Below, in pieces: positions 1 through 8,730 of a stretch of 64,000 nt of DNA. The stretch lies in NCBI GenBank assembly GCA_943789445.1, contig CALSUC010000001.1, positions 558,001-622,000 of the forward strand, written 5' to 3'. The first letter of the stretch is position 1. Each line of letters begins with the position of its first letter. The notes beneath the pieces were generated by a model. That model was not told the DNA's origin, searched no databases, and saw only the letters and a list, made by a program, of their open reading frames with translations. This DNA is from UBA4575 sp002386945. GTDB lineage: Bacteria > Pseudomonadota > Gammaproteobacteria > UBA4575. The translations under genes were made by a program, and so were the position numbers.

Positions 1-639
1 CGCACTAGCAGATAGATTTTGTGAGCCAGCATAGATCTGAATGCCACGGAAATTGAGCCCTGCTGTGAGCATCCTTTGTAGGATGGGTAGGGCTGTCTCG
101 GCATCAACGCCAAAGGGTTTAGCGCCACCGGCCATCTGCATGCCCGAGCTTTTAAGCTCGAAATCTGGATTCAGCCTCAGGGCAACGCGTGCAGGTTTTT
201 TCAGTTGTTGGCTAAGCTCAATGACACGGGTTAATTCGGTTTCTGATTCAATATTCAGAGTGCAATCTGATTCGATAGCCAGTGTTAATTCGTTCAGTGA
301 TTTGCCTGGACCAGCAAAGCTGATGTCTTGTCCCGCTATGCCGAGGCTTAGTGCCTTTTGCAATTCTCCACCAGATGCAACGTCTAGGCCTTCACAGTGA
401 GGGCTTAGCCAAGCGATTAAATCAGCCATTGGGTTGGCCTTGACTGCGTAATGCAGGTGAATCTTAGCTGGCATGGCTGAACGTAAAGCCGATAGTTTTT
501 GCGCTATACGCTGCTTTGAATAGACATAAAAAGGCCGATCGAACTGGTCTAGCTCGATAGGCGTACGTCCAGCGATCGCTAGGCAGTGGTCGCGGGTCGA
601 GAAGTACGGCAATGGATCGATGTGCTTTGGTTTATTCAT
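1..639 (-). CDS. PLP-dependent decarboxylase, exosortase A-associated type (partial, 3' end outside window)
   Basis: The first 213 codons read without a stop from an ATG at 639 and run off the left edge. The protein belongs to the fold III PLP enzymes (alanine racemase / diaminopimelate-ornithine decarboxylase superfamily): residues 64-70 read YAVKANP, with K67 as the expected Schiff-base lysine, followed by the glycine-rich strand EGLDVASGGEL and a further barrel strand ending in RLNPDFEL. It lies 14 bases downstream of an AMP-forming acyl-CoA ligase on the same strand, so the two are probably cotranscribed. That pairing is characteristic of exosortase A / exopolysaccharide loci (known family context); the substrate of this subgroup is not established. 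Ordinary DAP decarboxylase (LysA) is the main alternative and cannot be excluded without the missing C-terminus. Confidence 0.8.
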   Translation of the reverse strand, partial: MNKPKHIDPLPYFSTRDHCLAIAGRTPIELDQFDRPFYVYSKQRIAQKLSALRSAMPAKIHLHYAVKANPMADLIAWLSPHCEGLDVASGGELQKALSLGIAGQDISFAGPGKSLNELTLAIESDCTLNIESETELTRVIELSQQLKKPARVALRLNPDFELKSSGMQMAGGAKPFGVDAETALPILQRMLTAGLNFRGIQIYAGSQNLSASA

Positions 640-653
640 GCAGCGATTTTAAT

Positions 654-2255
654 TTAGTGTTTTTTAGTGCTGGCGCAAAACATTTTGTGTAATTGATTAC
701 GGTCTATCTTAGCATTGCTGGTCATTGGGAATTGCTGTAATCGGATGATCTTCTTGGGCTGCATGTAATTCGGTAGGCAGCGTTTGAGTTCTTTTTCGAG
801 ATCCTTATTCAGCTCGTTATCTGCGGTTGTTTGTATATAAAGTACGATGCTTTGGCCGAGTGCTGGGTCTTCAACACCCAGTGCGCAGGCTAGGTCTACC
901 GCATGATGGGCACAGGCCAATGTTTCGATTTCATCTGGGCTGATGCGATAGCCCGAGCTTTTAATCATGGCGTCTTTGCGGCCTATAAAGTAGAGATAAC
1001 CCTCTTCATCTTGGCGTACTTGGTCGCCCGACCAGACTGCAAGTTGAGTACGATTCTGTTTGTTTTGGGCCCATAGAGGTAAGGGTTTAAATACGGCGGC
1101 AGTGGCTTTGGCTTGATTCCAATAACCTAAAGAAACAAGGGCTCCTGCCTGTACTAACTCGCCAATCTCGCCTGGTTTGCAGGCTTCGCCGTCAGGCTTG
1201 ACCACAAATAATTCAGTTTGCGGGATAGCGCGGCCGATTGATCCTCGGTGGGTACTGAATTCTGCAGGCGGTAGGTAACTTGCGCGAAAGGCTTCGGTCA
1301 GCCCATACATCAGTACAATCTTGTCACTGCTCAGTTGCTTCTCAAGACTTGCTAGGGTGCTGTCAGATAATGCACCGCCTGAGTTGGTGATGATTCGAAG
1401 TTGTTGCTGAACTGCTTTTGGCCAGTCTAGCTTAGCCAGCGGGTTCCATAGTGAAGGCACGCCGGCTAATACGGTGATGGCTTCTTTTTCTAGGTTAGTT
1501 AAGACATCACGGGGTAGCAAATAGTCCATCAGTATGACTTCGGCCCCCGCGAGTAGTCCGCTAAGTATTTGGTTTAAGCCGTAATCAAAACTCAATGGTA
1601 ATAAGGCGAGAATGCGATCTGTGCTTGTGATCTGCAGATAGTCTTTTACCACCGTCGCGCCGATAGATAGATTGCTATGGCTAAGCATCACACCTTTTGG
1701 CGCGCCAGTGCTGCCAGAGGTGTATAAAATCATCGCCATCGCTTGAGGGCTGATGGCTTCCATATCGGCTGGCTGTGGCTGATCTGTGGTTGCGGGTGAT
1801 GATAAGTCATCCCATGTGAGCAATTCCTGATCGGTTAATAGCGGCTTAGTTTGTGACATATCATCGTTTAGGATGATCCGTTTCAATGCGTTGCAATACG
1901 CTAAGCGGGGTTGAATATGCTGTAGGCCGGCCTGATTGCTGATCAGGACTGTAATGCCAGCATCTACCAAAATATGCTGAATCTGAGCAGGCTTTAGAAG
2001 TGGATTTAATGGCACCACGGTGAGCTTGCAGAGGAGGCTGGCAAGTAGGGCGCATACGCTATCAATGCCCTTATTGGCATGCAAGGCAATGTGTTCACCC
2101 GGGCTTAGATTGAGTTGGCGTAAGCCGGCGGCGTAATACTGCACGCGCTGGCTGAGCTCGGCATAGCTGAGGCATTGCCCCTGATGGCGTAAAGCAATGT
2201 GATCGCTTTGCAGCTGGCTGCGTTGGAGGATTTGATTGCTTATCGTGTTTTGCAT
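654..2255 (-). CDS. AMP-forming acyl-CoA ligase, exosortase A-associated type
   Basis: A 533-residue member of the ANL adenylate-forming superfamily, which activates a carboxylate with ATP and passes it to CoA or a carrier protein. The P-loop YTSGSTGAPKG is at residues 178-188, a YGLTE motif lies in the middle, the hinge region reads GRKDAMIKSSGYRISPDEIE, and the C-terminal catalytic lysine is K516 in SNAKIDRNQL. All motifs expected of an active enzyme are present and the length is normal. The start is an ATG 237 bases from the divergent pheA. It precedes the PLP decarboxylase by 14 bases. The pair matches the two enzymes found together in exosortase A loci; the acyl substrate is unknown and the exosortase link is inferred, because no exosortase is visible in the window. 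Confidence 0.85.
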   Translation of the reverse strand: MQNTISNQILQRSQLQSDHIALRHQGQCLSYAELSQRVQYYAAGLRQLNLSPGEHIALHANKGIDSVCALLASLLCKLTVVPLNPLLKPAQIQHILVDAGITVLISNQAGLQHIQPRLAYCNALKRIILNDDMSQTKPLLTDQELLTWDDLSSPATTDQPQPADMEAISPQAMAMILYTSGSTGAPKGVMLSHSNLSIGATVVKDYLQITSTDRILALLPLSFDYGLNQILSGLLAGAEVILMDYLLPRDVLTNLEKEAITVLAGVPSLWNPLAKLDWPKAVQQQLRIITNSGGALSDSTLASLEKQLSSDKIVLMYGLTEAFRASYLPPAEFSTHRGSIGRAIPQTELFVVKPDGEACKPGEIGELVQAGALVSLGYWNQAKATAAVFKPLPLWAQNKQNRTQLAVWSGDQVRQDEEGYLYFIGRKDAMIKSSGYRISPDEIETLACAHHAVDLACALGVEDPALGQSIVLYIQTTADNELNKDLEKELKRCLPNYMQPKKIIRLQQFPMTSNAKIDRNQLHKMFCASTKKH

Positions 2256-2439
2256 AAGGCTAATTTAACATGGACGCGTTTTTCTGTGCAGCAATAGCCG
2301 TGAATAGTTTGCAAGAAAGCACTTAATTTAGAGATAGTTGCAGCCACATACAGCACAGTCAGAAAGATTTGCTGATATACTTCTGAGCATACTAGAAACC
2401 ATTCATTTTTTGAGCAAAATTATTGCTATTTGATGGGTT

Positions 2440-2465
2440 GTTGACTGAACTAACATTAGGTCAAC
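2440..2465. repeat. Short inverted repeat upstream of pheA
   Basis: GTTGAC (2440-2445) and GTCAAC (2460-2465) are perfect inverted copies separated by 14 bases, 28 bases before the pheA ATG. It could be a regulator site in the pheA promoter region. The TTGACT inside the left arm could also serve as a -35 element, but no convincing -10 follows at normal spacing. The arms are short enough to arise by chance. Confidence 0.25.
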
Positions 2466-2492
2466 GATGGCATCTCTTTAAGTTAATTTCAG

Positions 2493-3575
2493 ATGAGCGA
2501 AGATTTAAAAAAATTGCGTGATCGTATAGACGCCTTAGATGAACAGATCCTAGATCTGATCTCGGCACGTGCACAGTGCGCGCATGACGTAGGCGAAATC
2601 AAACGGGCAGAAGATGAGAACGTTGAGTTCTATCGTCCAGACCGTGAAGCGCAGGTGTTGCGGCGTATTGCCGAGATGAATTCAGGGCCATTCAGCGATG
2701 AGATCGCGGTGCGTCTATTCCGTGAATTAGTATCTGCCTGTCTCGCACTTGAAAAACCCTTAAATGTGGCTTTCCTTGGGCCTAAGGGTACGTTCACAGA
2801 AGAGGCTGCCAGTAAGCATTTCGGGCATGCGGTTGCGACCTTAGCGCAAGACTCTATTGATGAGGTATTCCACGCCGTGGAAACCAGTTTGGTCGATTAT
2901 GGTGTGGTGCCGGTTGAAAATTCCAGTGAGGGTAGTGTTAGTCGCACCTTGGATAACTTCATTAATTCACCGTTACAAATTATTGGTGAAGTAGAACTGA
3001 AGATTCATCATTGCTTATTGACTCAAGAACATTGTGAGTTGGAGTCGATCAAGGTTGTTTACGGACATCAGCAGGCCCTGGCTCAGTGTCGTAAATGGTT
3101 GCAAGCGAATCTGCCACAAGCCTCGCAGCAGGTGGTGGCTAGTAATGCGCAAGGCGCATTACGTGTGGTCGAAGAAAAGTATTCTGCAGCTATCGCCAGC
3201 GCAGCCGCTGGTGAGCAATATGAGTTACATAGTCAGGCGCAGAATATTGAAGACCTGACCGAAAATACCACCCGTTTCTTAGTTTTAGGACGCAAAGGTG
3301 TCGAGGCTTCGGGTATAGATAAAACCAGTTTGATGGTGAGTGCACCGAATAAGCCAGGTTCTTTAGCGCAGATGCTAGCCACGCTAGCGGATAATAATGT
3401 GAGCCTGTCTCGTATTGAATCACGTCCATCACGTGGTATGAATTGGGAGTATGTTTTCTTTTTAGACCTACAGGGCCACGTCAGTGATCAGCAATTAGCG
3501 AATGCCTTAGCGGCATTGTCTGGAAATGCTGACTTGGTCAAAGTATTAGGTTCATATCCGCAGGCTTTGCGTTAG
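2493..3575 (+). CDS. pheA: Bifunctional chorismate mutase / prephenate dehydratase (P-protein)
   Basis: Converts chorismate to prephenate and then to phenylpyruvate, the branch to phenylalanine. Three domains are visible in order: an AroQ chorismate mutase helix bundle at about residues 1-85 (starting LKKLRDRIDALDEQIL), a prephenate dehydratase domain from about 92 (VAFLGPKGTFTEEAA) to the TTRFLVLG motif at 259-266, and a C-terminal ACT domain with the ESRP motif at 309-312, which in the family mediates inhibition by phenylalanine. Length 360 is typical. It begins a run of aromatic genes; tyrA follows after 12 bases. Unlike the Pseudomonas arrangement, no serC precedes it and no hisC lies between it and tyrA. 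No Phe-rich leader peptide was seen upstream. Confidence 0.97.
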   Translation: MSEDLKKLRDRIDALDEQILDLISARAQCAHDVGEIKRAEDENVEFYRPDREAQVLRRIAEMNSGPFSDEIAVRLFRELVSACLALEKPLNVAFLGPKGTFTEEAASKHFGHAVATLAQDSIDEVFHAVETSLVDYGVVPVENSSEGSVSRTLDNFINSPLQIIGEVELKIHHCLLTQEHCELESIKVVYGHQQALAQCRKWLQANLPQASQQVVASNAQGALRVVEEKYSAAIASAAAGEQYELHSQAQNIEDLTENTTRFLVLGRKGVEASGIDKTSLMVSAPNKPGSLAQMLATLADNNVSLSRIESRPSRGMNWEYVFFLDLQGHVSDQQLANALAALSGNADLVKVLGSYPQALR

Positions 3576-3587
3576 GACTCGATAGCT

Positions 3588-4457
3588 ATGTCAGTAAAAA
3601 TTGATTCCCTATGTGTTATCGGTTTGGGCCTGATTGGTGGTTCTCTAGCTGCCGCTCTGCGCAGTGCAAATCCCAGTCTGAAACTAATCGCGATTGATCG
3701 TGATGCGGATACGCTGCGCTCAGCAAAAAGTTCAGGGCTGATCGATCAGGGCTATACCTCAGTTGGTGAGCTAAGTGATATTCCACAGGTTGCAGTAGTG
3801 GCGGTGCCAGTTGCAGCTATGCGCACTGTGTTTGCAGAGATCAAGCCATGGTTCCAGCATTGTCTTGCGATCACAGATGTCGGTAGTACCAAACAAAGTG
3901 TGTTGGATGATCTGGCAACTGTGTTAAGTCCGGAGCAGAGTAGTTGTTTTGTTCCAGGGCATCCCATTGCCGGCCGTGAGCAAAGTGGTCTAGCAGCAGC
4001 ACTGAGTGATTTGTTTCAAGGGCGCCGAGTGATCCTCACACCGACCGAAAAAACGCGTACCAAGAGTACTGCTATTGTGAGTCAGCTTTGGCAACAAGTC
4101 GGGGCTGAAGTAGAAGAGTTATCCCCGCATGAACATGATGAGATTTTGGCGGCAACCAGTCATTTGCCTCATGCCTTAGCCTTTTCTTTAGTGCGCTGTT
4201 TGATGCAAAAGCATGATAGCCAAGAGATCTTTCGCTATGCAGCCGGTGGCTTTGCTGATTTCTCACGGATTGCATCCAGTGACCCAGCGCTTTGGCGTGG
4301 TATTTGTTTGGCCAATAAAGATGCCTTGTTACGCGCAATTAATCTTTTTGAAGAGCAGTTGAGCGAACTGAAATCAAATTTAGACACAGCCGATGGTGAT
4401 GCCCTAGAGACTATGTTTCGTGCGGCGAAGACGGCACGTGATCAGTATAAGAACTAA
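3588..4457 (+). CDS. tyrA: Prephenate (or arogenate) dehydrogenase
   Basis: Oxidative decarboxylation of prephenate to 4-hydroxyphenylpyruvate with NAD(P), the branch to tyrosine. The Rossmann fingerprint GLGLIGG is at residues 12-18, DVGSTK at 97-102 and the catalytic GHPIAGREQSG at 124-134 with H125. At 289 residues it is a stand-alone dehydrogenase, without a fused chorismate mutase or EPSP synthase. It follows pheA by 12 bases, so the two are probably one transcript. The 143-base gap before aroA separates it from the next gene. Cofactor preference and prephenate versus arogenate specificity cannot be read from the sequence. Confidence 0.95.
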   Translation: MSVKIDSLCVIGLGLIGGSLAAALRSANPSLKLIAIDRDADTLRSAKSSGLIDQGYTSVGELSDIPQVAVVAVPVAAMRTVFAEIKPWFQHCLAITDVGSTKQSVLDDLATVLSPEQSSCFVPGHPIAGREQSGLAAALSDLFQGRRVILTPTEKTRTKSTAIVSQLWQQVGAEVEELSPHEHDEILAATSHLPHALAFSLVRCLMQKHDSQEIFRYAAGGFADFSRIASSDPALWRGICLANKDALLRAINLFEEQLSELKSNLDTADGDALETMFRAAKTARDQYKN

Positions 4458-4518
4458 GTCATCACGGTTGCTGTGTTGTGAACCTGCTGTCGAAATATAT
4501 CTTCTTTTTCAGAGAAGC

Positions 4519-4543
4519 CCACTGAAGTATAAGCCTTCACTGG
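4519..4543. repeat. Imperfect hairpin between tyrA and aroA
   Basis: CCACTGAAG (4519-4527) and CTTCACTGG (4535-4543) form a nine-base stem with one mismatch and a seven-base loop. No T-run follows, so it is not a standard intrinsic terminator. It may be an RNA processing or stability element in the only sizeable gap of this aromatic gene cluster. Confidence 0.3.
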
Positions 4544-4600
4544 TCGGCCATGGATGTTGTCTGGCTGTCTGCCTAGTTAATTTTTAAGGGAAGTAAGAGT

Positions 4601-5902
4601 TTGAAGTTTTTAGTCACACCTAAACGTGAATTTGCCGGTACTTTTAAAGTGCCTGGTGATAAATCAATTTCGCACCGTGCGGTGATGTTTGCCGCTATCG
4701 CTGAAGGAGAGTCACGCATCCAAGGGTTTCTTGAGGGTGAAGATTGCCTTGCAACACTAAATGCATTTGCTGCTATGGGTGTGCGAAGCCAACGCTTAGA
4801 TAATGGTGATGTGTTGGTGCAAGGTGTAGGTAAGCACGGCTTGAAAGCACCTACTGACGATCTTGATATTGGTAATTCAGGGACTTCTATTCGCTTATTG
4901 ACTGGCCTATTAGCCGGGCAAGCATTTGCTAGCTGTCTGCGTGGGGATCATTCTTTGATGACACGCCCGATGCGCCGTGTCTGTGATCCACTGGCCCTGA
5001 TGGGTGCGGATGTGATGACTGCTGAGAGTGGGACGCCGCCAGTTGAGGTGCGACCAGTAAAACAATTGCAGGCGATAGAATATGAATTGCCAGTGGCCAG
5101 TGCGCAGGTTAAATCGGCCATTCTTCTGGCTGGTTTGTATGCCCAAGGTGAGACCACGGTGATCGAATCTAAGGCGACGCGAGATCACACCGAGCGAATG
5201 CTACAGGCCTTTGGTCACCCGATTCAAAAGCAAGGCAATCGTATTAGCGTGAGTGGTGGACACAGTTGGCAGGGACGAACGCTACAAGTACCAGCGGATA
5301 TTTCCTCTGCGGCCTTTTTTATTGTCGCAGCCTGTATTGCCGAGAGTGGCGAAGTGGTGCTGCCTAATGTGGGTTTGAATCCAACACGTACCGGTGTGTT
5401 AGATATTTTGCTGGCGATGAATGCAGATATTGAGATTCGTGATCAGCAGCTGGTCGATGGTGAGCCAGTAGCAACGATTGTGGCGCGTGCCAGTCAGTTG
5501 CAGGGTATAGATGTGCCGACTGAGCTAGTGCCTTCGGCGATTGATGAGTTTCCTATTATTTGTATTGCTGCCGCCTGTGCCAGCGGGACGACACGGATTA
5601 CGGAGGCGGCTGAATTACGGGTGAAGGAGAGTGATCGTATCGCGCAAGTTGCAAAGGGTCTGAAGACCTTAGGTGTTGTGCATGAGGAATTTGCCGATGG
5701 TCTGTCTATTGCCGGTGGTCGTATCGGCGGTGGCTGTATCGATAGTGGTAGTGATCATCGGATCGCTATGGCTTTTACAGTGGCCTCGCTGGCAGCGCAA
5801 GAGCCGGTTGAGATTCTGGACTGTGCCAATGTCGCAACCTCATTCCCTGATTTTGTCCGTTTAGCGAGCGATGCCGGCTTGAGTATTGAAGTCTGTGAGT
5901 GA
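4601..5902 (+). CDS. aroA: 3-phosphoshikimate 1-carboxyvinyltransferase (EPSP synthase)
   Basis: Joins PEP to shikimate-3-phosphate in the shikimate pathway. Visible motifs: PGDKSISHRA at 18-27 (PEP and shikimate-3-phosphate lysine and serine), GNSGTSIRLL at 91-100, RGDHSLMTRPM at 114-124 and RVKESDRIA in the C-terminal half. The start is TTG at 4601 with the purine-rich AAGGGAAG 11 bases upstream, and the protein then begins KFLVTPKREFAGTFKVPGDKS as expected. Length 433 is normal. The active-site loop has serine and leucine where the E. coli enzyme has alanine and proline (GNAGTAMRPL), which resembles the domain in Pseudomonas TyrA-AroA fusions; here the gene is unfused. It overlaps the start of cmk. 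Confidence 0.97.
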   Translation: MKFLVTPKREFAGTFKVPGDKSISHRAVMFAAIAEGESRIQGFLEGEDCLATLNAFAAMGVRSQRLDNGDVLVQGVGKHGLKAPTDDLDIGNSGTSIRLLTGLLAGQAFASCLRGDHSLMTRPMRRVCDPLALMGADVMTAESGTPPVEVRPVKQLQAIEYELPVASAQVKSAILLAGLYAQGETTVIESKATRDHTERMLQAFGHPIQKQGNRISVSGGHSWQGRTLQVPADISSAAFFIVAACIAESGEVVLPNVGLNPTRTGVLDILLAMNADIEIRDQQLVDGEPVATIVARASQLQGIDVPTELVPSAIDEFPIICIAAACASGTTRITEAAELRVKESDRIAQVAKGLKTLGVVHEEFADGLSIAGGRIGGGCIDSGSDHRIAMAFTVASLAAQEPVEILDCANVATSFPDFVRLASDAGLSIEVCE

Positions 5903-6581
5903 GTCTAAGCCGCTAACGATTACTATCGATGGCCCTGCTGGTGTCGGTAAAGGCAGTTTGTCGAAAAATTTAGCGCGGCATTTTGACCTGCATTACCTCG
6001 ATAGTGGTGCGGTTTATCGCGCATTAGCGGTGGATGCCTTGGCAAAAGACGTGTCTGCCGAGGATGAAGTGCAGCTGACCGCGCTTGCCGCCAGCTTAGA
6101 TCTGGAATTTCCAGCGAGTGAGGGCTATGCCACCTTTGTCGGCGGTAACAACGTTGAGGCCCTTTTACGGACCGAGGCCTGTTCCGCAATAGCCTCTAAA
6201 ATCGCCAGTCTAGCGCCAGTTAGGGCGCAACTCTTGGCGTTACAGCACAGCTTTCAACGGGCACCTGGTTTGGTTGCCGATGGCCGAGATATGGGGACAG
6301 TGGTTTTCACTGAAGCCAGTTTCAAGATCTTTTTGGATGCGAGTTGTGAAGAACGCGCGCAGAGGAGATATAAGCAGTTGATTAATCAAGGGCTTAGTGC
6401 TAGTTTTGACGCCCTTTTCGCCAGCATTCGTGAACGTGATTTACGTGATCGAACGCGTGCCACGGCACCGCTGCGAGAAGCTGATGATGCTTGGGTGATT
6501 GATTCCTCAGAATTATCGGAAAAAGAGGTCTTTCAAATGGTCGTTGCAAGCGTTCAGAAACATATGAATGAACGTGATTAA
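5895..6581 (+). CDS. cmk: Cytidylate kinase
   Basis: Phosphorylates CMP and dCMP using ATP. The Walker A loop GPAGVGKGS is at about residues 13-21, LDSGAVYRALA gives the nucleotide-binding strand, and DGRDMGTVVF and RDRTRATAPL match the CMP-binding and lid regions. I chose the GTG at 5895 (228 residues, family length about 227), overlapping aroA by eight bases. A TTG at 5886 in the same frame would add three residues and cannot be excluded. Its place between aroA and rpsA is the standard gammaproteobacterial order, and translation is probably coupled to aroA. Confidence 0.95.
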   Translation: MSESKPLTITIDGPAGVGKGSLSKNLARHFDLHYLDSGAVYRALAVDALAKDVSAEDEVQLTALAASLDLEFPASEGYATFVGGNNVEALLRTEACSAIASKIASLAPVRAQLLALQHSFQRAPGLVADGRDMGTVVFTEASFKIFLDASCEERAQRRYKQLINQGLSASFDALFASIRERDLRDRTRATAPLREADDAWVIDSSELSEKEVFQMVVASVQKHMNERD

Positions 6582-6662
6582 AACGATACTGAAAGGGCTG
6601 TCTTTCCGTAGAGAATCAATCTTCGATTAACGTAACATTTTATCTTTAAACTAACTTAAATT
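6582..6662 (+). promoter_or_regulatory. rpsA leader without Shine-Dalgarno
   Basis: The 81 bases between cmk and rpsA carry a small hairpin (GAAAG 6591-6595, CTTTC 6602-6606) and then an A/T-rich stretch running directly to the ATG with no AGGAG-like sequence. In E. coli the rpsA initiation region likewise lacks a proper Shine-Dalgarno and is used for autogenous control by S1. The same is inferred here. Confidence 0.4.
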
Positions 6663-8333
6663 ATGAGTGAATCTTTCGCTGAACTACTGGAAGAAAGTTT
6701 TTCCAGTCTAAATATGGAATCCGGCACCATTATCGATGGTGTTGTTGTTGAAATCCGAAACGACGTTGTTGTCGTTAACGCCGGCTTAAAATCTGAAGGC
6801 GTTATTCCCATTGACCAATTCAAGAATGAGCGTGGTGAGACCAATATAAATGTTGGTGACATCGTAGAAGTTGCGCTGGAGTCTGTTGAAGATGGCTATG
6901 GAGAAACCAAATTATCTCGCGAGAAGGCTAGACGTGCTAAGGCATGGGGTGAATTAGAGCGCATCCACGAATCAGGTGATTCGGTTACTGGCATTATCAC
7001 TGGCAAGGTCAAGGGTGGCTTCACCGTTGAATTGCCAGATATTCGCGCATTCCTTCCTGGTTCATTAGTTGATGTACGCCCAGTGCGTGACACGACTTAC
7101 CTAGAAGGTAAAGAACTCGAGTTTAAGGTTATTAAGTTAGATCAACGTCGCAACAACGTCGTCGTATCACGTCGTGCCGTAGTTGAGACTGAATACAGCG
7201 CTGAGCGTGAGACATTGCTTGAAACCCTACAAGACGGCAGTGTCGTTAAGGGTATCGTGAAGAACTTAACCGATTACGGTGCGTTCTTAGATTTAGGTGG
7301 CGTCGACGGTCTACTACATATTACCGACATGGCTTGGAAGCGCGTTAAGCATCCTTCTGAGATTGTATCTATCGGTGATGAGATCGAAGTTAAAGTACTT
7401 AAGTTTGATAAAGAGAAGACCCGCGTATCTCTTGGCTTGAAGCAATTAGGATCAGACCCATGGGCTGACTTGGTTCGTCGCTTCCCTGAAGGTGCACGTG
7501 TCTTTGGTAAGGTTACTAACATTGCTGACTACGGTTGCTTTGTTGAGATCGAAGATGGTGTTGAAGGTTTGGTTCACGTCTCAGAAATGGACTGGACTAG
7601 CAAGAACATCAACCCAGCGAAGATTGTGGCTCTCGGTGATGAAGTCGAAGTCATGGTGCTAGATATTGACGAAGAACGTCGTCGTATTTCTCTTGGCATC
7701 AAGCAGTGCAAATCGAACCCTTGGGACGAGTTTGCTGCTATGCATGATAAGGGCGCTAAGGTTAGTGGTCAGATCAAGTCAATCACCGACTTCGGTGTGT
7801 TTATCGGTCTAGATGGTGGTATTGATGGTCTGGTTCACTTGTCTGATATCTCTTGGAGCGATACTGGCGAAGATGCTATTCGTAACTTCAAGAAGGGTGA
7901 TGAGGTTGAAGCAGTCGTATTGGCTGTTGATGCTGAGCGCGAGCGTATTTCACTCGGTATTAAGCAGTTAGATCAAGATCCTCTGTCTGAGTTCATGGCT
8001 GGCAATTCGAAAGGCAACATCCTTGACGGTACCGTTAAAGAAGTTGACGCACGTGCGGCCATCATTGACCTTGGTGAAGGTATTGAAGGTGTCCTAAAAG
8101 CGACTGAATATGCGCGTGAGAAGATCGAAGATCTAAGCACTGTACTTAAAGTTGGTGATGCTGTTGAGGCTAAGTTCATTGGTGTTGATCGCAAGACTCG
8201 TACTATCGGTCTGTCGATTAAAGCCAAGGAAATGCAAGAAGAACAAGCGGTATTGTCGGATTATTCTAATTCCGATGGTGCTTCAACTTCTCTCGGCGAC
8301 ATCTTGAAAGAACAAATGGGTGACGATTCTTAA
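6663..8333 (+). CDS. rpsA: 30S ribosomal protein S1
   Basis: Binds mRNA on the small ribosomal subunit and helps start translation of weak or structured sites. Six S1 (OB-fold) repeats can be read, at roughly residues 18-85, 105-170, 190-260, 275-345, 362-432 and 449-520. Repeats 3-5 have the clearest form (DYGAFLDLGGVDGLLHITDM, DYGCFVEIEDGVEGLVHVSE, DFGVFIGLDGGIDGLVHLSD) and each ends near RISLGIKQ. Length 556 matches the full gammaproteobacterial form (E. coli 557). It sits between cmk and ihfB as usual. No Shine-Dalgarno precedes the ATG. Confidence 0.98.
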   Translation: MSESFAELLEESFSSLNMESGTIIDGVVVEIRNDVVVVNAGLKSEGVIPIDQFKNERGETNINVGDIVEVALESVEDGYGETKLSREKARRAKAWGELERIHESGDSVTGIITGKVKGGFTVELPDIRAFLPGSLVDVRPVRDTTYLEGKELEFKVIKLDQRRNNVVVSRRAVVETEYSAERETLLETLQDGSVVKGIVKNLTDYGAFLDLGGVDGLLHITDMAWKRVKHPSEIVSIGDEIEVKVLKFDKEKTRVSLGLKQLGSDPWADLVRRFPEGARVFGKVTNIADYGCFVEIEDGVEGLVHVSEMDWTSKNINPAKIVALGDEVEVMVLDIDEERRRISLGIKQCKSNPWDEFAAMHDKGAKVSGQIKSITDFGVFIGLDGGIDGLVHLSDISWSDTGEDAIRNFKKGDEVEAVVLAVDAERERISLGIKQLDQDPLSEFMAGNSKGNILDGTVKEVDARAAIIDLGEGIEGVLKATEYAREKIEDLSTVLKVGDAVEAKFIGVDRKTRTIGLSIKAKEMQEEQAVLSDYSNSDGASTSLGDILKEQMGDDS

Positions 8334-8373
8334 AGTCCATGCATAGCGAGCTATCGTTTAAGGAATGTGCTCA

Positions 8374-8685
8374 ATGAGCAACGTGATTACCAAATCAGAA
8401 TTAATCGAGAAAATCGCTCAGAAGCAGGGGCACCTGCAGCATAAAGATATCGAACTTTCGGTGAAAAGCATGATTGAGCAAATGAGTCATGCGCTTTCAT
8501 CGGGAGAGCGTATCGAAATCCGTGGATTCGGTAGTTTTTCACTGCACTTTCGTCCACCCCGTATTGGGCGCAATCCAAAGAGTGGCGAGAATGTCACGCT
8601 TACCGAAAAATATGTGCCACATTTTAAGCCAGGTAAAGAATTGCGCGAACGCGTCAATAACGGCTTGAAGAAAGATCCAAGCTAA
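8374..8685 (+). CDS. ihfB: Integration host factor beta subunit
   Basis: DNA-bending HU/IHF-family protein that pairs with IHF alpha (ihfA at 22503 in this window). The body shows the helical dimer region, the GFGSFSLHFRPPRIGRNPKS beta arm that enters the minor groove, and the HFKPGKELRERVN end. I prefer the ATG at 8374: AAGGA lies nine bases upstream and the protein then starts SNVITKSELIEKIA, as in the family. An in-frame ATG at 8365 lies directly on that Shine-Dalgarno. Length 103. Located after rpsA, as in Pseudomonas and enterobacteria. Confidence 0.96.
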   Translation: MSNVITKSELIEKIAQKQGHLQHKDIELSVKSMIEQMSHALSSGERIEIRGFGSFSLHFRPPRIGRNPKSGENVTLTEKYVPHFKPGKELRERVNNGLKKDPS

Positions 8686-8730
8686 TTCATGCTAACTGGA
8701 CAGTTTTAACTCTAGGAAACGCCAGTTCAG

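Noticed and set aside
41..400. Plus-strand frame of 119 residues near the left edge
   Set aside because: It is the antisense shadow of the PLP decarboxylase, whose minus-strand frame has clear family motifs including YAVKANP.
3190..3432. Minus-strand frame inside pheA
   Set aside because: Shadow of pheA without ribosome site or recognisable motif; typical of the many antisense frames in this window.
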